From: Caulobacteraceae bacterium PMMR1
GTDB taxonomy: Bacteria > Pseudomonadota > Alphaproteobacteria > Caulobacterales > Caulobacteraceae
DNA length: 64,000 bases
Direction of reading: 5' to 3'
NCBI GenBank assembly: GCA_000733915.1
Contig: JPOM01000001.1
Coordinates: forward strand, 1,550,001-1,614,000
The notes under the pieces are model-generated. The model had not been told where the DNA came from and did not search any database. It was given only the letters and a program-made list of their open reading frames with translations. A program made the position numbers and the translations under genes. This document shows, in pieces, positions 19,396 to 28,507 of this stretch. The first letter of the stretch is position 1. Each line of letters begins with the position of its first letter.

Positions 19396-19854
19396 ATGGA
19401 CGAAACCGGTCTTCGCATCGTGGACCTGCCCGAGGGCGGCGGGGCGGCGGGGGGCAACGAGGTCTGGTTCCGCGTGGTGGCCGAGGACGGCTCCTCCGAG
19501 CGGCTGCGCTTGAGGATCGATCAGTATCCCGCTTTCCTGTTCGGCCTGGACCGGTTCTACGCCGAGGCTCGCAGGCTGCGCGCCGCGAACGGCCTTGAGC
19601 AGCTGCAGCCCCTGCCCCAGGTCGGCTACAAGCTGCAGGACTTCCAGGCGGAGCGGACCCAGGACCAAGACCTGATCCTTCGCTTCAAGGCCGGCGGCTA
19701 CCTGGACATGAACCTGGTCGTGCCCAAGGGCGACGTGAAGGCGCTGCTGGCCGAGCTGATCCGCGCCATCGGGGCCCCGCCTAGCGCCATGGCGACCCCG
19801 GGAACGCCCGAGGAGCTGATCTCCGCCCCGCCCCACGCCGCGAACGGGGACTGA
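19396..19854 (+). CDS. Conserved-looking hypothetical protein between recF and dnaN
   Basis: A 152-residue acidic, soluble protein starting MDETGLRIVDLPEGGGAAGG, with a GGAG-type ribosome binding site (GGTGGAGCG) before the ATG. No signal peptide or membrane segment. KLQDFQAERTQDQDLILRF and GYLDMNLVVPKGDVKALLAEL look like alternating strands and a C-terminal helix. I do not recognise the family. It is transcribed against the dnaN-recF-gyrB direction and ends 11 bases from the dnaN stop, so transcripts through dnaN would be antisense to it. Confidence 0.65.
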   Translation: MDETGLRIVDLPEGGGAAGGNEVWFRVVAEDGSSERLRLRIDQYPAFLFGLDRFYAEARRLRAANGLEQLQPLPQVGYKLQDFQAERTQDQDLILRFKAGGYLDMNLVVPKGDVKALLAELIRAIGAPPSAMATPGTPEELISAPPHAANGD

Positions 19855-19864
19855 GCCCCGCCGC

Positions 19865-20983
19865 TCAAACCCGCAGCGGCATCAGGACGTAGCGCACGCC
19901 GGGGTCGGCGGGATCGAGCACGAGCGTCGGCGAAGAGGGGTCGGCGAAGCGCATCTCAGCGGTCTCGCCCTGGATCTGGCCGCAGACGTCCAGCAGGTAG
20001 CGCGCGTTGAAGCCGATCTCGAAGGGCTCGCCGTCGTAGTCGACCTCCAGCTCCTCCACCCCCTGCCCCGCCTCCATGTTGCGGACCGTCAGGGTCATGC
20101 GGCCGGACTCGATGGCCAGCTTCACCGAGCGGCTCTTTTCCGCCGAGATGGTCGCTACGCGGTCGACGGCCTGCGCGAAGAGGTCGTTGTCGACGATCAC
20201 GACCTTAGGATTGTCGCGCGGGATCACCCGGACGTAGTCAGGGAAGGAGCCGTCGATGACCTTCGAAGTCAGGGCCGCACGACCGAACTCCAGCCGCACC
20301 TTGGCCTGGCTGATCTGCAGGTCCACGACCTCGCCGGCGTCCTCCAGCAGGCGCCGCGCCTCCTGGATGGTCTTGCGCGGAATGATCACCCCGGGCAGGC
20401 CGAGCGCCCCCTCGGGCGCGGGCATCTCGGCGAGGGCCAGGCGATGGCCATCGGTGGCCACGGCGCGCAGCTTGGCGACCCCCTCCTCCATGACGGTGTG
20501 GACGTAAAGACCGTTCAGGTAGTAGCGCGTCTCCTCCGTGGAGATCGCAAAGCGCGTCTTGTCGATCAGCCGGATCAGGTCCTTGGCCTCCAGCGTCAGG
20601 CGCGACGACAGGCCGTCGTTGGACATCACCGGAAAGTCGCCCGCGGGCAGCACCGGAAGGTTGAACCGCGAGCGCCCAGCCTGAACGGACAGGCGGGGAT
20701 CCTCGCCGAGGTACTTCAGCTCCACCTGCGCGCCTTCCGGCAGCTTGCGCACGATCTCATAAAGGGTGTGCGCCGGCGCGGTGATCTGCCCCTGGCCTGA
20801 GACCTGCGCCTCGGTCTCGTCCACAATCTCCATATCGAGGTCGGTCGCGGAGAAGGTCAGGCCGCCGCCGTCGGCGGACAGCAGCACGTTGGACAGGATC
20901 GGGATGGTGTTGCGCCGCTCCACCACGCTCTGCACATGGCCCAGGGCCTTGATCAGGGACTGACGCTCGATCGTGAGCTTCAT
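19865..20983 (-). CDS. dnaN: DNA polymerase III beta sliding clamp
   Basis: A 372-residue protein, MKLTIERQSLIKALGHVQSVVERRNTIPIL..., the standard DnaN N-terminus. Three clamp domains can be followed: FSATDLDMEIV in domain I, PRKTIQEARRLL in the second, and the C-terminal VLDPADPGVRYVLMPLRV, whose MPLR(V) end forms part of the peptide-binding pocket. The ring-shaped dimer holds polymerases on DNA, including the mutasome of ImuB and DnaE2 encoded further along. The intergenic side towards zapE has a GANTC site at 21021-21025. Confidence 0.97.
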   Translation of the reverse strand: MKLTIERQSLIKALGHVQSVVERRNTIPILSNVLLSADGGGLTFSATDLDMEIVDETEAQVSGQGQITAPAHTLYEIVRKLPEGAQVELKYLGEDPRLSVQAGRSRFNLPVLPAGDFPVMSNDGLSSRLTLEAKDLIRLIDKTRFAISTEETRYYLNGLYVHTVMEEGVAKLRAVATDGHRLALAEMPAPEGALGLPGVIIPRKTIQEARRLLEDAGEVVDLQISQAKVRLEFGRAALTSKVIDGSFPDYVRVIPRDNPKVVIVDNDLFAQAVDRVATISAEKSRSVKLAIESGRMTLTVRNMEAGQGVEELEVDYDGEPFEIGFNARYLLDVCGQIQGETAEMRFADPSSPTLVLDPADPGVRYVLMPLRV

Positions 20984-21108
20984 GAGCTGGTCCGCATGCT
21001 CGCTTCCGCCGACGGCCGGCGAATCTCCGGGTCCCGTCGAGTGTAGGGGGCGTGCACACTAACCGAAACGGCTTCCTAGGAAAGGGCGGCGGGGCTAGGC
21101 AGGGCGAA

Positions 21109-22232
21109 ATGCCGGTCTCGCTCGCCACCGCCTACAAGCAGAAGCTCGCCGCCGGCGAGATCGCACCCGACGCGGCCCAGGCTGCGGCGCTGGAGGCGCT
21201 CTCGCGGCTGGAGGGCGAGCTGAACGTCCAGGGCGAGCCGGGCTTCGCCCTGCCCTTCTTCGCGAAGAAGCGCGAGGCGCCCCGCGGCGTCTATCTCTGG
21301 GGGCCGGTCGGGCGGGGCAAGTCCATGCTGATGGACCTGTTCTTCGAGTCCGCCCCGGTCAGCCGCAAGCGTCGGGCGCACTTCCTTGCCTTCATGGCGG
21401 AGGTGCACGAGGACGTGAACGCCTGGCGCACGGGCGATGCGGCGGCCCGGCGCGAGCGCTTCGGCACGGCCAAGGGCGACGACCCCATCGAGCCCACGGC
21501 GGCCCTGATCGCGGCGGAGGCGCGCCTGCTCTGCTTCGACGAGCTGCAGGTCTCCGACATCGCGGACGCCATGATCCTGGGCCGGCTGTTCGAGGCGCTC
21601 TTCGCCCGGGGCGTCACCCTCGTCTGCACCTCCAACCGGCCGCCCGAGGACCTCTACAAGGACGGGCTGAACCGCCAGCTGTTCCTGCCCTTCATCGACA
21701 TGCTGAAAGCCCGGCTGGAGGTGGTGCGGGTCGCAGGGCCGAGGGACTTCCGCCTGGATCGCCTGCGCGGCGCACGCACCTGGTTCCAGCCGATCACGCC
21801 CGAGACCGAGGCGGGCTTCGACGCGCTCTGGGCCGCGGTCCTGGACGGGGCGGAGGAGCGCGGCGCGACCCTGGAGGTGCTGGGGCGCAGGCTGTCCTTT
21901 CCGCGGGCGGCGGGGGGCATCTGCGGGCGTCGTTCGCCAGCCTCTGCGGTCAGGCGCTAGGGGCGCCGGACTTCCTGGCGCTCGCCGAGCGCTTCCACAC
22001 GCTGTTCCTGGAGCGCGTCCCGGTGCTCAGGCCGGACAAGCGCAACGAGGCCGCCCGCTTCCGCACCCTCATCGATGCGCTCTACGAAGCGCGCACCAAG
22101 CTGATCGTGCTGGCTGAAGCAGAGCCCGAGCGCCTCTATACCGCCGGCGACCAGGCGTTCGAGTTCGAGCGCACGGCGTCCCGCCTGCAGGAGATGCGCT
22201 CGGCCAGCTACATGAACGCGGCGCGCGACTGA
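21109..22232 (+). CDS. zapE: Cell division ATPase ZapE / AFG1-like (single-base frameshift, probably sequence error)
   Basis: An AFG1-family P-loop ATPase: GVYLWGPVGRGKSMLMDLFF (Walker A), RLLCFDELQVSDIADAMIL (Walker B), LVCTSNRPPEDLYKDGLNR (sensor region). The start at 21109 gives MPVSLATAYKQKLAAGEI, the usual beginning. The frame breaks in the G6 run at 21912-21917; adding one G continues HLRASFASLCGQALGAPDFL and joins the open frame ending at 22232 (FEFERTASRLQEM). ZapE works at the division ring in gammaproteobacteria; mitochondrial AFG1 homologues handle membrane proteins. Confidence 0.88.
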
Positions 22233-22265
22233 GCTTAGCCCCTCCCGTCCACGCGGGGCGGGCGA

Positions 22266-23321
22266 TCACGCCTTTCGCAGGAGGAGCGCCTTGGTCAGAA
22301 AGGCGCTGTCGTGGCCTTCCAGGCGCAGGCCCGCCTCGGCGAACAGGGCCGGCAGGTCCTCCTCCTGGTAGCTGGCGAAGAAGGGTTCGTGGAACAGCGC
22401 CGGAAAGGCGTCCAGCAGCCGCTTCAGCCCCGGCGCGTCTGCGGCCTGTGCGGAGTCGGCGAAGGCCAGCACGCCGCCGGGCTTCAGCACGCGGGCGAGC
22501 TCGCGCGCCACGACGGGCCGCACCCGCGGCGGCAGCTCGTGGAAGAGGTAGACGCAGGTCGCCGCGTCCAGGCTGGCGTCAGCGAAGGGAAGCCGTTCGG
22601 CATTGGCCTGAACGACCGCCGCGCCGGAGCGCCGCCGCGCCTCCTTCAGATAGGGCCGCGACAGGTCGAGCCCCAGACTGAGGGCGCGGGGGAAGCTCGC
22701 CCGCAGGTCGGCCAGGAACGCGCCGGAGCCGCAGGCCACGTCCAAGACCCTCAGCCCGCGCTGATCCCGATCGCGCCACGCCCGCGCCAGCAGCGACAAG
22801 GCCCGTCGCCGCATCGGTCCGGCCGCGCCTGAGAACAGCAGCTCGACCTGCGCCTCATAGCGCTGGGCGCTCGCCTCGGTGAACCAGCCGCCGCTCTGGT
22901 AATGGAAGTTCTGGCGATAGTAGGCGGGATAGGCGGTCGAGGACGCCTCGGCGCGGGCCTCGGTCCCGGCGCGGCGACGCCGGCGGGCGTCCACGGCGCG
23001 GGCGTCTTCGAAAAGGTCGGTCAGGCGCGCGAACATGCGCTGCGGGTTGGCGGGCGCCTCGGCATAGGGATAGAGCCCGGCCTCCACGTCGGCCGTGTCC
23101 TTGGCGAAGGCCTCCAGCCAGGCGCGGCGAAGCTCCGCCATCGAGACCGGAGGCGCTTCGGAGCGGACGTCCGGCCGGCCCTCGCCGCGGTCGATGCGGA
23201 CCAGCCGCCGCGCCGCAAGCCCGCTCGCCGCCCACCACGCCGCCTTGCCCGCCTGCATCGCGCGGGCGGTCGTCGCGTCGCCCGTGAACGCCCGCCTCGC
23301 CTTGCTCGCTCGCGCCGCCAT
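22266..23321 (-). CDS. Class I SAM-dependent methyltransferase
   Basis: From the ATG at 23321 (MAARASKARRAFTG) the protein has an N-terminal helical region of about 170 residues, then a Rossmann methyltransferase domain: VLDVACGSGAFLADL (motif I), LGLDLSRPYL, ANAERLPFADASLDAATCVY (motif IV) and LKPGGVLAFAD. This resembles methyltransferase type 11 enzymes. The N-terminal part, including YPAYYRQNFHYQSGGWFTEASAQRYE, is conserved-looking and probably sets substrate specificity, which is unknown. Its start lies 15 bases beyond the stop of the neighbouring RNA methyltransferase gene, which reads the same way. Confidence 0.75.
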   Translation of the reverse strand: MAARASKARRAFTGDATTARAMQAGKAAWWAASGLAARRLVRIDRGEGRPDVRSEAPPVSMAELRRAWLEAFAKDTADVEAGLYPYAEAPANPQRMFARLTDLFEDARAVDARRRRRAGTEARAEASSTAYPAYYRQNFHYQSGGWFTEASAQRYEAQVELLFSGAAGPMRRRALSLLARAWRDRDQRGLRVLDVACGSGAFLADLRASFPRALSLGLDLSRPYLKEARRRSGAAVVQANAERLPFADASLDAATCVYLFHELPPRVRPVVARELARVLKPGGVLAFADSAQAADAPGLKRLLDAFPALFHEPFFASYQEEDLPALFAEAGLRLEGHDSAFLTKALLLRKA

Positions 23322-23335
23322 GGCCTGATCCGTCC

Positions 23336-24604
23336 CTAACGCCGGAACGCCCCGACGAGCTCGATATGGGGCGACCACAGGAACTGGTCCACCGGCAGGA
23401 CGCGTTCGAGCCGAAATCCGCCGCGCTCCACCAGCACCGCGGCGTCCCGGGCGAAGGTCGCGGCATTGCAGGAGACGCCGACGACCACCCCGGCCTTGGA
23501 GCCCGCAATAGCGCGCGCCTGGTCAAACGCGCCGGCGCGGGGCGGGTCGAAGACGACGGCGTCCACGCCCTTCAGCTCAGCGGCCGAGAGGGGCCGGCGG
23601 AAGAGGTCGCGCGCCTCCGCCGCGATCGGCTTCAGCCCCGGCGCGGTCCCGATCGCACGCCTGAGGGCGGCTACGGCCGGCTCCGATGCGTCGGCGGCGA
23701 TCACGGAGGCGACCTCGGCCAGGCGGAAGGTGAAGGCGCCCGCCCCGCAGAACAGGTCGGCGACCTTGGCCGCGCCCCGCACCGCCTCGACCGCAGCCGC
23801 GGCCATGGCCTGCTCGGCGCTAGCGACCGCCTGCAGGAAGCTCCCGGGCGGCAGGGCGACCGTCGCCCGGCCGAAGCGGACCTCCGGCGGGCGGCTCTGA
23901 AACAGCACCTCGCCCGCGAGGCTCACGCGCGCCAGGCCCTGCGCGCCGGCGATCTCGGCGATTCGCACCCGGGCGTCGCCGGAGAGCCCTGTCCGCCTGG
24001 CCTCCACCCCCGTGATGTCCACGTCGAGCCCGGTCAGGGTTGAGGTCACATGCAGGGTCGGCGCAGACTTTGGACAGGCGAAGAGCGGCGCCGCCAGCGC
24101 CGCCAGCCCAGGCAGGGCCTCCACCAGCTCCGGCCGGGAGATCGGGCAGACCTTGATCGGCACGAGCTCCCAGGAACGGCGCGCCTTGAACCCGAGCTCG
24201 ATCGCGCCTCCCCGCTTGCGGGCGTGCAGGGCGAGCCTGCGCCGGGCGTGCGGCGGCGCGGCGATGGGCGTTGCGATATCGGTCCGCAGGCCCGCGTGCG
24301 ACAGGGCGAGGCGGATTTGCTCGGCTTTCCAGGCGAGGTAGGGCGCGGGGGCCCAGTGCTGGAGCGCACAGCCGCCGCAGGCGCCGAAATGCGGACAGGG
24401 CGGCGCCACGCGCTCGGGGCTGGGCTCCAGCACCTCAAGCAGGGCCCCGCGCTCGCCGGACATTCGCGCCAGCACGCGCTCTCCGGGCAGGGCGCCGGGC
24501 ACGTAGCCCCCGCCCTCGGCGACGCCGTCTCCCGCGGCGCCGACCCGCGCGATCGTGAGCTCCTGAACTCTGGCCTGAACCCCGGCCCGGCCCTCGTCCC
24601 GCAT
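23336..24604 (-). CDS. 23S rRNA (uracil-5-)-methyltransferase RlmD/TrmA family
   Basis: A 422-residue class I RNA methyltransferase. The N-terminus is a TRAM-like domain (VGAAGDGVAEGGGYVPGALPG), followed by CPHFGACGGC, three Cys of the iron-sulfur cluster, with the fourth in KVCPISRPE. The catalytic domain has DLFCGAGAFTFRLA (SAM), VVFDPPRAGAFDQ and VSCNAATFARD with the nucleophilic Cys. The product methylates U5 in 23S rRNA (RlmC/RlmD) or tRNA (TrmA); which of these cannot be decided here. The gene reads in the same direction as the adjoining methyltransferase. Confidence 0.86.
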   Translation of the reverse strand: MRDEGRAGVQARVQELTIARVGAAGDGVAEGGGYVPGALPGERVLARMSGERGALLEVLEPSPERVAPPCPHFGACGGCALQHWAPAPYLAWKAEQIRLALSHAGLRTDIATPIAAPPHARRRLALHARKRGGAIELGFKARRSWELVPIKVCPISRPELVEALPGLAALAAPLFACPKSAPTLHVTSTLTGLDVDITGVEARRTGLSGDARVRIAEIAGAQGLARVSLAGEVLFQSRPPEVRFGRATVALPPGSFLQAVASAEQAMAAAAVEAVRGAAKVADLFCGAGAFTFRLAEVASVIAADASEPAVAALRRAIGTAPGLKPIAAEARDLFRRPLSAAELKGVDAVVFDPPRAGAFDQARAIAGSKAGVVVGVSCNAATFARDAAVLVERGGFRLERVLPVDQFLWSPHIELVGAFRR

Positions 24605-24779
24605 CCTTCAGACCTTGGCCGCGTTCATCAGCGCGTGACCGTCTGCCGCCAAGCTTGGCCCGGGTCGTCCGTGAACGAAGATGAACGGCCGCGTCAATTA
24701 GCGTTCAGACGGCTCAGGCGATAACGCCTCCACGCATCGCACGGCCCCGAGCCGTCGCGCAGACCAAGGGATACGCTCC

Positions 24780-25217
24780 ATGCGCAAGCTGCTTCTCACC
24801 GCCGGCCTCGTGGCCGCCACCCTGGCTGGGACCGCCAATTCGGCCCTGGCCTACACGAACGTCTGCGAACAGCGGAAGCACAACGACCGGGTAACGGGGA
24901 CGGTAATCGGCGGCGTCGTGGGCGCGCTGGCCGGCCAGGCGCTGGGTCGCAGCACGGGTTCGACCCTCCTCGGGGCAGGCATCGGCGCGATCGCGGGCAA
25001 TCAGCTCTCGCGCAGCAAGCGGCCCTGCCCGGACGGCTACCTGCGCTCCTATGACGACCGCTACTACCGCTACCAGCACGACCGCGAGGGTTTCCGCCGG
25101 ACCTACGGCGACCGCTACGACGATCGCTACTGGCAGGCGAACTGCCGCTGGGAGGACCGCAGCTACAACGACCGCTATGGCCGCTACCAGCCCTACCAGG
25201 TGCAGGTCTGCCGCTGA
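24780..25217 (+). CDS. Glycine-zipper (2TM) exported protein, Tyr/Arg-rich
   Basis: A 145-residue protein with a Sec signal peptide (MRKLLLTAGLVAATLAGTANSALA, cleavage after ALA). The mature part has a glycine zipper, TVIGGVVGALAGQALGRSTG and GAGIGAIAGNQL, of the 2TM/Rick_17kDa type, and then a C-terminal half made of repeated DRYYRYQ, DRYDDRYW and NDRYGRYQ units. Four Cys (VCEQ, RPCPDG, NCRW, QVCR) could form disulfides. Likely an outer-membrane or periplasmic envelope component. A second glycine-zipper gene follows after 59 bases. Confidence 0.78.
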   Translation: MRKLLLTAGLVAATLAGTANSALAYTNVCEQRKHNDRVTGTVIGGVVGALAGQALGRSTGSTLLGAGIGAIAGNQLSRSKRPCPDGYLRSYDDRYYRYQHDREGFRRTYGDRYDDRYWQANCRWEDRSYNDRYGRYQPYQVQVCR

Positions 25218-25228
25218 GAAAACTCAAG

Positions 25229-25256
25229 GCCCGGCGGCGGAACGGCGTCGCCGGGC
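25229..25256 (+). other. Stem-loop between the two glycine-zipper genes
   Basis: GCCCGGCG (25229-25236) pairs perfectly with CGCCGGGC (25249-25256), with a 12-base loop. No T-run follows, so it is probably an attenuating or mRNA-stabilising structure rather than a full terminator. The AAGGAG before the next ATG follows about 7 bases later. Confidence 0.5.
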
Positions 25257-25276
25257 GAGGCTGAAGGAGAACGACG

Positions 25277-25792
25277 ATGGGGATGACCAAGCTGATCCTG
25301 GCCGCGGCCGCTTCGGCTCTGGCGCTTGGGGCCGCGCATGGCGCGCAGGCCCAGGCCTATGGCTACGGCCAGGGCTACTATGACGGCAGCCGCTGCAGCG
25401 GGAACACGGCCGCAGGCGCCCTAATCGGCGGCACGGCCGGGGCGGTGATCGGGTCCAATCTCTCGCACTCGGGCAGCCGCACGGCGGGCTCGGTCGCGGG
25501 CGGCCTGCTCGGCGCCGTGGTGGGCGGAGCCATCGGCCACGACTCCGGCTGCCGGGCGCCTGCGCCGCCGCCGACCTACTACGGCCAGGGCTATGGCTAC
25601 GACTATAGCTACGCGCGGACCTATGCGGAGGCTCCGCCTCCGCCGCCCCCGCCCGTCTATGAGGGGCGCTACTACGCCCCGCCGCCCCCGCCGGCGGTGG
25701 TGGAGGAGCGAGTCTATGTGGCCCCGCCGCCGCCCCCCGTGATCTACGGCGGCTACTACCGCCCGCACCGTTACTGGTACCGGCACTGGTGA
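25277..25792 (+). CDS. Glycine-zipper exported protein with proline-rich tail
   Basis: A 171-residue protein with a signal peptide (MGMTKLILAAAASALALGAA, cleavage near GAQA) and an AAGGAG ribosome binding site. The mature part has AYGYGQGYYDGSRCSG, a glycine-zipper segment (GALIGGTAGAVIGSNLSHSG and VAGGLLGAVVGGAIGHDSG), and a C-terminal region of PPPPPPPVYEGRYYAPPPPP-type repeats ending in YRPHRYWYRHW. The zipper spans are long enough for two membrane passes. Probably an envelope protein working with, or duplicated from, the preceding gene; the tails have diverged completely. Confidence 0.78.
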   Translation: MGMTKLILAAAASALALGAAHGAQAQAYGYGQGYYDGSRCSGNTAAGALIGGTAGAVIGSNLSHSGSRTAGSVAGGLLGAVVGGAIGHDSGCRAPAPPPTYYGQGYGYDYSYARTYAEAPPPPPPPVYEGRYYAPPPPPAVVEERVYVAPPPPPVIYGGYYRPHRYWYRHW

Positions 25793-25797
25793 GCCGG

Positions 25798-27142
25798 TCA
25801 GGGCGTGCGCACCACCTGCCCGCCCTTCATGACGAAGTCGACGGCCTGGACCGCGGCGATATCGCGGTCCGGGTCGCCCGGCATGGCGGCGAGGTCGGCC
25901 AGGCAGCCGGCCCGCACGCAGCCCAGCTGTCCTGACCGGTCCAGCACCGCCGCCGCCGTGGCCGTCGCCGCGGTCAGGGCCTGTGTCGGCGAGAGCCCCG
26001 CCCGGACCAGCCAGACCAGCTCGCGCCCGTTCTCCCCATGCGGGAAGACGCCCACGTCGGAGCCGTTGGCGAGCGTCACCCCGGCTGCCCGCGCCCGCGC
26101 CACCGCCTGCAGGCTCTCCTGGATGCCGGCGCTGAGCGGCCCGCCGCGCCTGTAGCCCTGGAAGTACTCCGAGATCGCCTCGCTGGCCGTGATGGTCGGC
26201 ACATAGACGACGTGCCTTTGCGCCATTAGCTTGAACGTGGCGTCCGAGCCGCCGTAGCCGTGCTCGATGGTGTCGACACCTGCCTCAACGGCGCGCCGCA
26301 TGCCGGCATCGGTCGTGGCGTGGGCGGCGACCTTGCGCCCCGACATGTGCGCCACGAAGACCACCGCCTTCATCTCGTCCATGGTCAGGGTCGGGCGGGT
26401 GGAGCCGTCCGCGCCCGTGCGATAGTCCGCATAGACCTTGAGCCAGTCCGCCCCGTGAGCGAGCTGGGTGCGCGCCGCGGCGAGGGCCTCCGATTCGCCA
26501 GAGACCTCCTGGGCGCCTTGGGGCACGTCGAGGTCGTCGCGAAAGCTTCGCCGCGCAGGCCCGTAGGCGCCGGTGGCGACGATGGCGCGGGTCGCCACAA
26601 ACAGGCGCGGCCCCGGCATGATCCCCTGCTCCACGGCGCGCTTGACGCCCACGTCGGCATAGCCCGCGCCCTCCGTCCCGAGGTCGCGCAGGGTCGTGAA
26701 CCCGGCCCGGAGCGTCGCCTCCGCCGCACGCCCGGCGCGCAGCACCCGCACGGCCTCGCTCTCCTTCAGGACCTGATCGTCCCAGAGCGTCTCGTTGTAG
26801 GGGTGCAGCAGCAGGTGGCTGTGCAGGTCGATCAGACCGGGCGTGAGGGTCCGCCCGGGCAGGTCGACGACCCGGGCTCCGTCGGGCGCCTTGACCTGGT
26901 CCGCGGGCCGACGGCGGCGATCCTGTCCCCCTGGACCAGCACCAACCAGCCCTCGTGCGCCGGCTCGCCCGCCGTCCAGACCCGCGCCGGACGCAGAAGG
27001 ACGGCGCGCACGGATGCGCCCTCGCCCGCTCCCGGCCGCGCCGGCTGCGCCCACGCCAGCCCGCAGGCGAGCAGCGCGCCGGCCACGGCCAGCCCGCCCG
27101 CACGCCTGCCCGCGATCCCGCCCGCGATTCCGCCCGACCCAT
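25798..27142 (-). CDS. Exported metal-dependent amidohydrolase (one or two single-base frameshifts)
   Basis: The main frame has GLIDLHSHLLLHP (metal-binding His-x-His), ADWLKVYADYRTG (carboxylated Lys position), KVAAHATTDAGM and DTIEHGYGG (His ligands) and LANGSDVGVFPHG (Asp), the imidazolonepropionase-like amidohydrolase pattern. The N-terminal part lies in another frame: AGALLACGLAWAQPARPG is a signal peptide and GWLVLVQGDRIAAVGP the start of the beta-sandwich. One base lost near 26901-26912 joins them (GP-A-DQVKAPDG). To reach the ATG at 27142, which has GGGACG upstream, a second indel near 27080-27130 is needed, so the exact start is uncertain. It resembles exported dipeptidase-like hydrolases. 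Confidence 0.72.
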
Positions 27143-27240
27143 CTCGTCCCTCCCACGCTCTTGCCTCGCCGCTTCCCCTACGTCCCCCTCGACGCCGCGG
27201 GCAAGGCGCGCGAGAAGACCGCAAAACTGGGAGACACGCC

Positions 27241-28329
27241 ATGAAGGCCGCCGTTCTGCGCGAGGTGAAGACGCCGCTCCAGATCGAGGAGGTGGCGCTG
27301 TCCAAGCCCGGGCCGCACGAGGTGCTGATCCGCACGGCGGCGGCGGGCGTGTGCCACTCCGACCTGCACTTCGTGGAGGGCAGCTATCCCTTTCCCCTGC
27401 CGGCGGTGCTGGGGCACGAGAGCGCGGGGGTGGTGGAGCAGGTCGGCTCGGAAGTGCGCACGGTGAAGCCCGGCGACCACGTGGTGACCTGCCTCTCCGC
27501 CTTCTGCGGACACTGCGAGTTCTGCCTGGGCGGGCGCATGTCGCTCTGCATCAGCCCCGACACCCAGCGGCCGAAGTCCGCCGAGCCGCGCCTGCGCAAG
27601 GATGCAGGCACGATGAACCAGTTCCTCAACCTCAGCTCGTTCGCCGAGTACATGCTGGTGCACGAGCATGCCTGCACCGCGATCCGCAAGGACATGCCCC
27701 TGGACCGCGCCGCCCTGATCGGCTGCGCGGTGACGACGGGGGTGGGCGCGGTGATCCACACCTCCAACGTCCGGCCGGGCGAGACCGTGGCGGTGATCGG
27801 CTGCGGCGGCGTCGGGCTGGCCGCGATCAATGGCGCGGCCATCGTGGGCGCGGGCCGGATCATCGCCATTGACCGCGTCGGCTCCAAGCTCAACCTCGCC
27901 AAGCACTTCGGCGCGACCGACGTCGTGGACGCCTCCGCCTCGGCCAATCCGGTCGCGGAGGTGCTGGAGATGACCAAGGGCGGCGTGCATCACAGCTTCG
28001 AGGCCATCGGCCTGAAGCAGACCGCCGAGCAGGCGTTCAAGATGCTGCGCCGGGGCGGCACGGCCAACATCATCGGCATGATCCCGGTGGGCACGATGAT
28101 CGAGCTGCACGGGGCGGAGTTCCTGGGCGAAAAGCGCATCCAGGGCTCGCTGATGGGCTCCAACCGCTTCCCGATCGACATGCCGAGGTTCGTGGACTTC
28201 TACATGTCCGGCAAGCTGAAGCTGGACGAAATGATCTCCCAGCGGATCAAGCTGGAGCAGGTCAACGAGGCGCTGGACGAGCTGAAGCGCGGCGAGATCG
28301 CCCGCTCGGTGATCGTCTTCGACGCCTGA
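27241..28329 (+). CDS. Zinc-dependent alcohol dehydrogenase (MDR superfamily)
   Basis: A 362-residue enzyme with GGGAG 7 bases before the ATG. Catalytic zinc ligands are in AGVCHSDLHF and GHESAGVV; four Cys of the structural zinc are in CGHCEFCLGGRMSLC; the Rossmann loop is VIGCGGVGLAAINGA. Closest in feel to class III-like and NDMA- or mycothiol-type alcohol dehydrogenases of actinobacteria and sphingomonads, with a long loop after SLC. The substrate is unknown. A collapsed SDR gene overlaps its stop (TGATG), suggesting the two once acted together. Confidence 0.85.
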   Translation: MKAAVLREVKTPLQIEEVALSKPGPHEVLIRTAAAGVCHSDLHFVEGSYPFPLPAVLGHESAGVVEQVGSEVRTVKPGDHVVTCLSAFCGHCEFCLGGRMSLCISPDTQRPKSAEPRLRKDAGTMNQFLNLSSFAEYMLVHEHACTAIRKDMPLDRAALIGCAVTTGVGAVIHTSNVRPGETVAVIGCGGVGLAAINGAAIVGAGRIIAIDRVGSKLNLAKHFGATDVVDASASANPVAEVLEMTKGGVHHSFEAIGLKQTAEQAFKMLRRGGTANIIGMIPVGTMIELHGAEFLGEKRIQGSLMGSNRFPIDMPRFVDFYMSGKLKLDEMISQRIKLEQVNEALDELKRGEIARSVIVFDA

Positions 28330-28439
28330 TGGACTGGCCCCGCGCCCTCGACTTCTCCGGCCGCACGGTGCTGGTCGTCGGCGGGTCGAGCGGCATCGGC
28401 CAGACCCTGCCGGTGGACGGCGGCCTGATCCTGAGCTGA
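28329..28439 (+). pseudogene. Remnant of a short-chain dehydrogenase: N- and C-terminal ends fused by an internal deletion
   Basis: A 36-codon frame that starts at the ATG overlapping the alcohol dehydrogenase stop. The first 24 residues, ending TVLVVGGSSGIG, are an SDR start with the TGxxxGIG cofactor motif (here GGSSGIG). The next residues QTLPVDGGLILS match the very end of SDR proteins (...TGQTLxVDGG...). About 220 residues that normally lie between, including the Ser-Tyr-Lys catalytic triad, are missing with the frame preserved. It cannot be an enzyme. Either a true deletion, perhaps across GGCCAG-like microhomology, or an assembly collapse. Confidence 0.75.
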
Positions 28440-28507
28440 AGCGGTCCACCATCGGTTAAGGGTGTTGCAGGGTTTTCGGCGCAACAACGAAGCCAGGAGC
28501 CGCCCGC

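Noticed and set aside
24605-24779. Riboswitch or small RNA in the 175-bp gap before the first glycine-zipper gene
   Set aside because: No conserved riboswitch core or convincing stem could be traced by eye.
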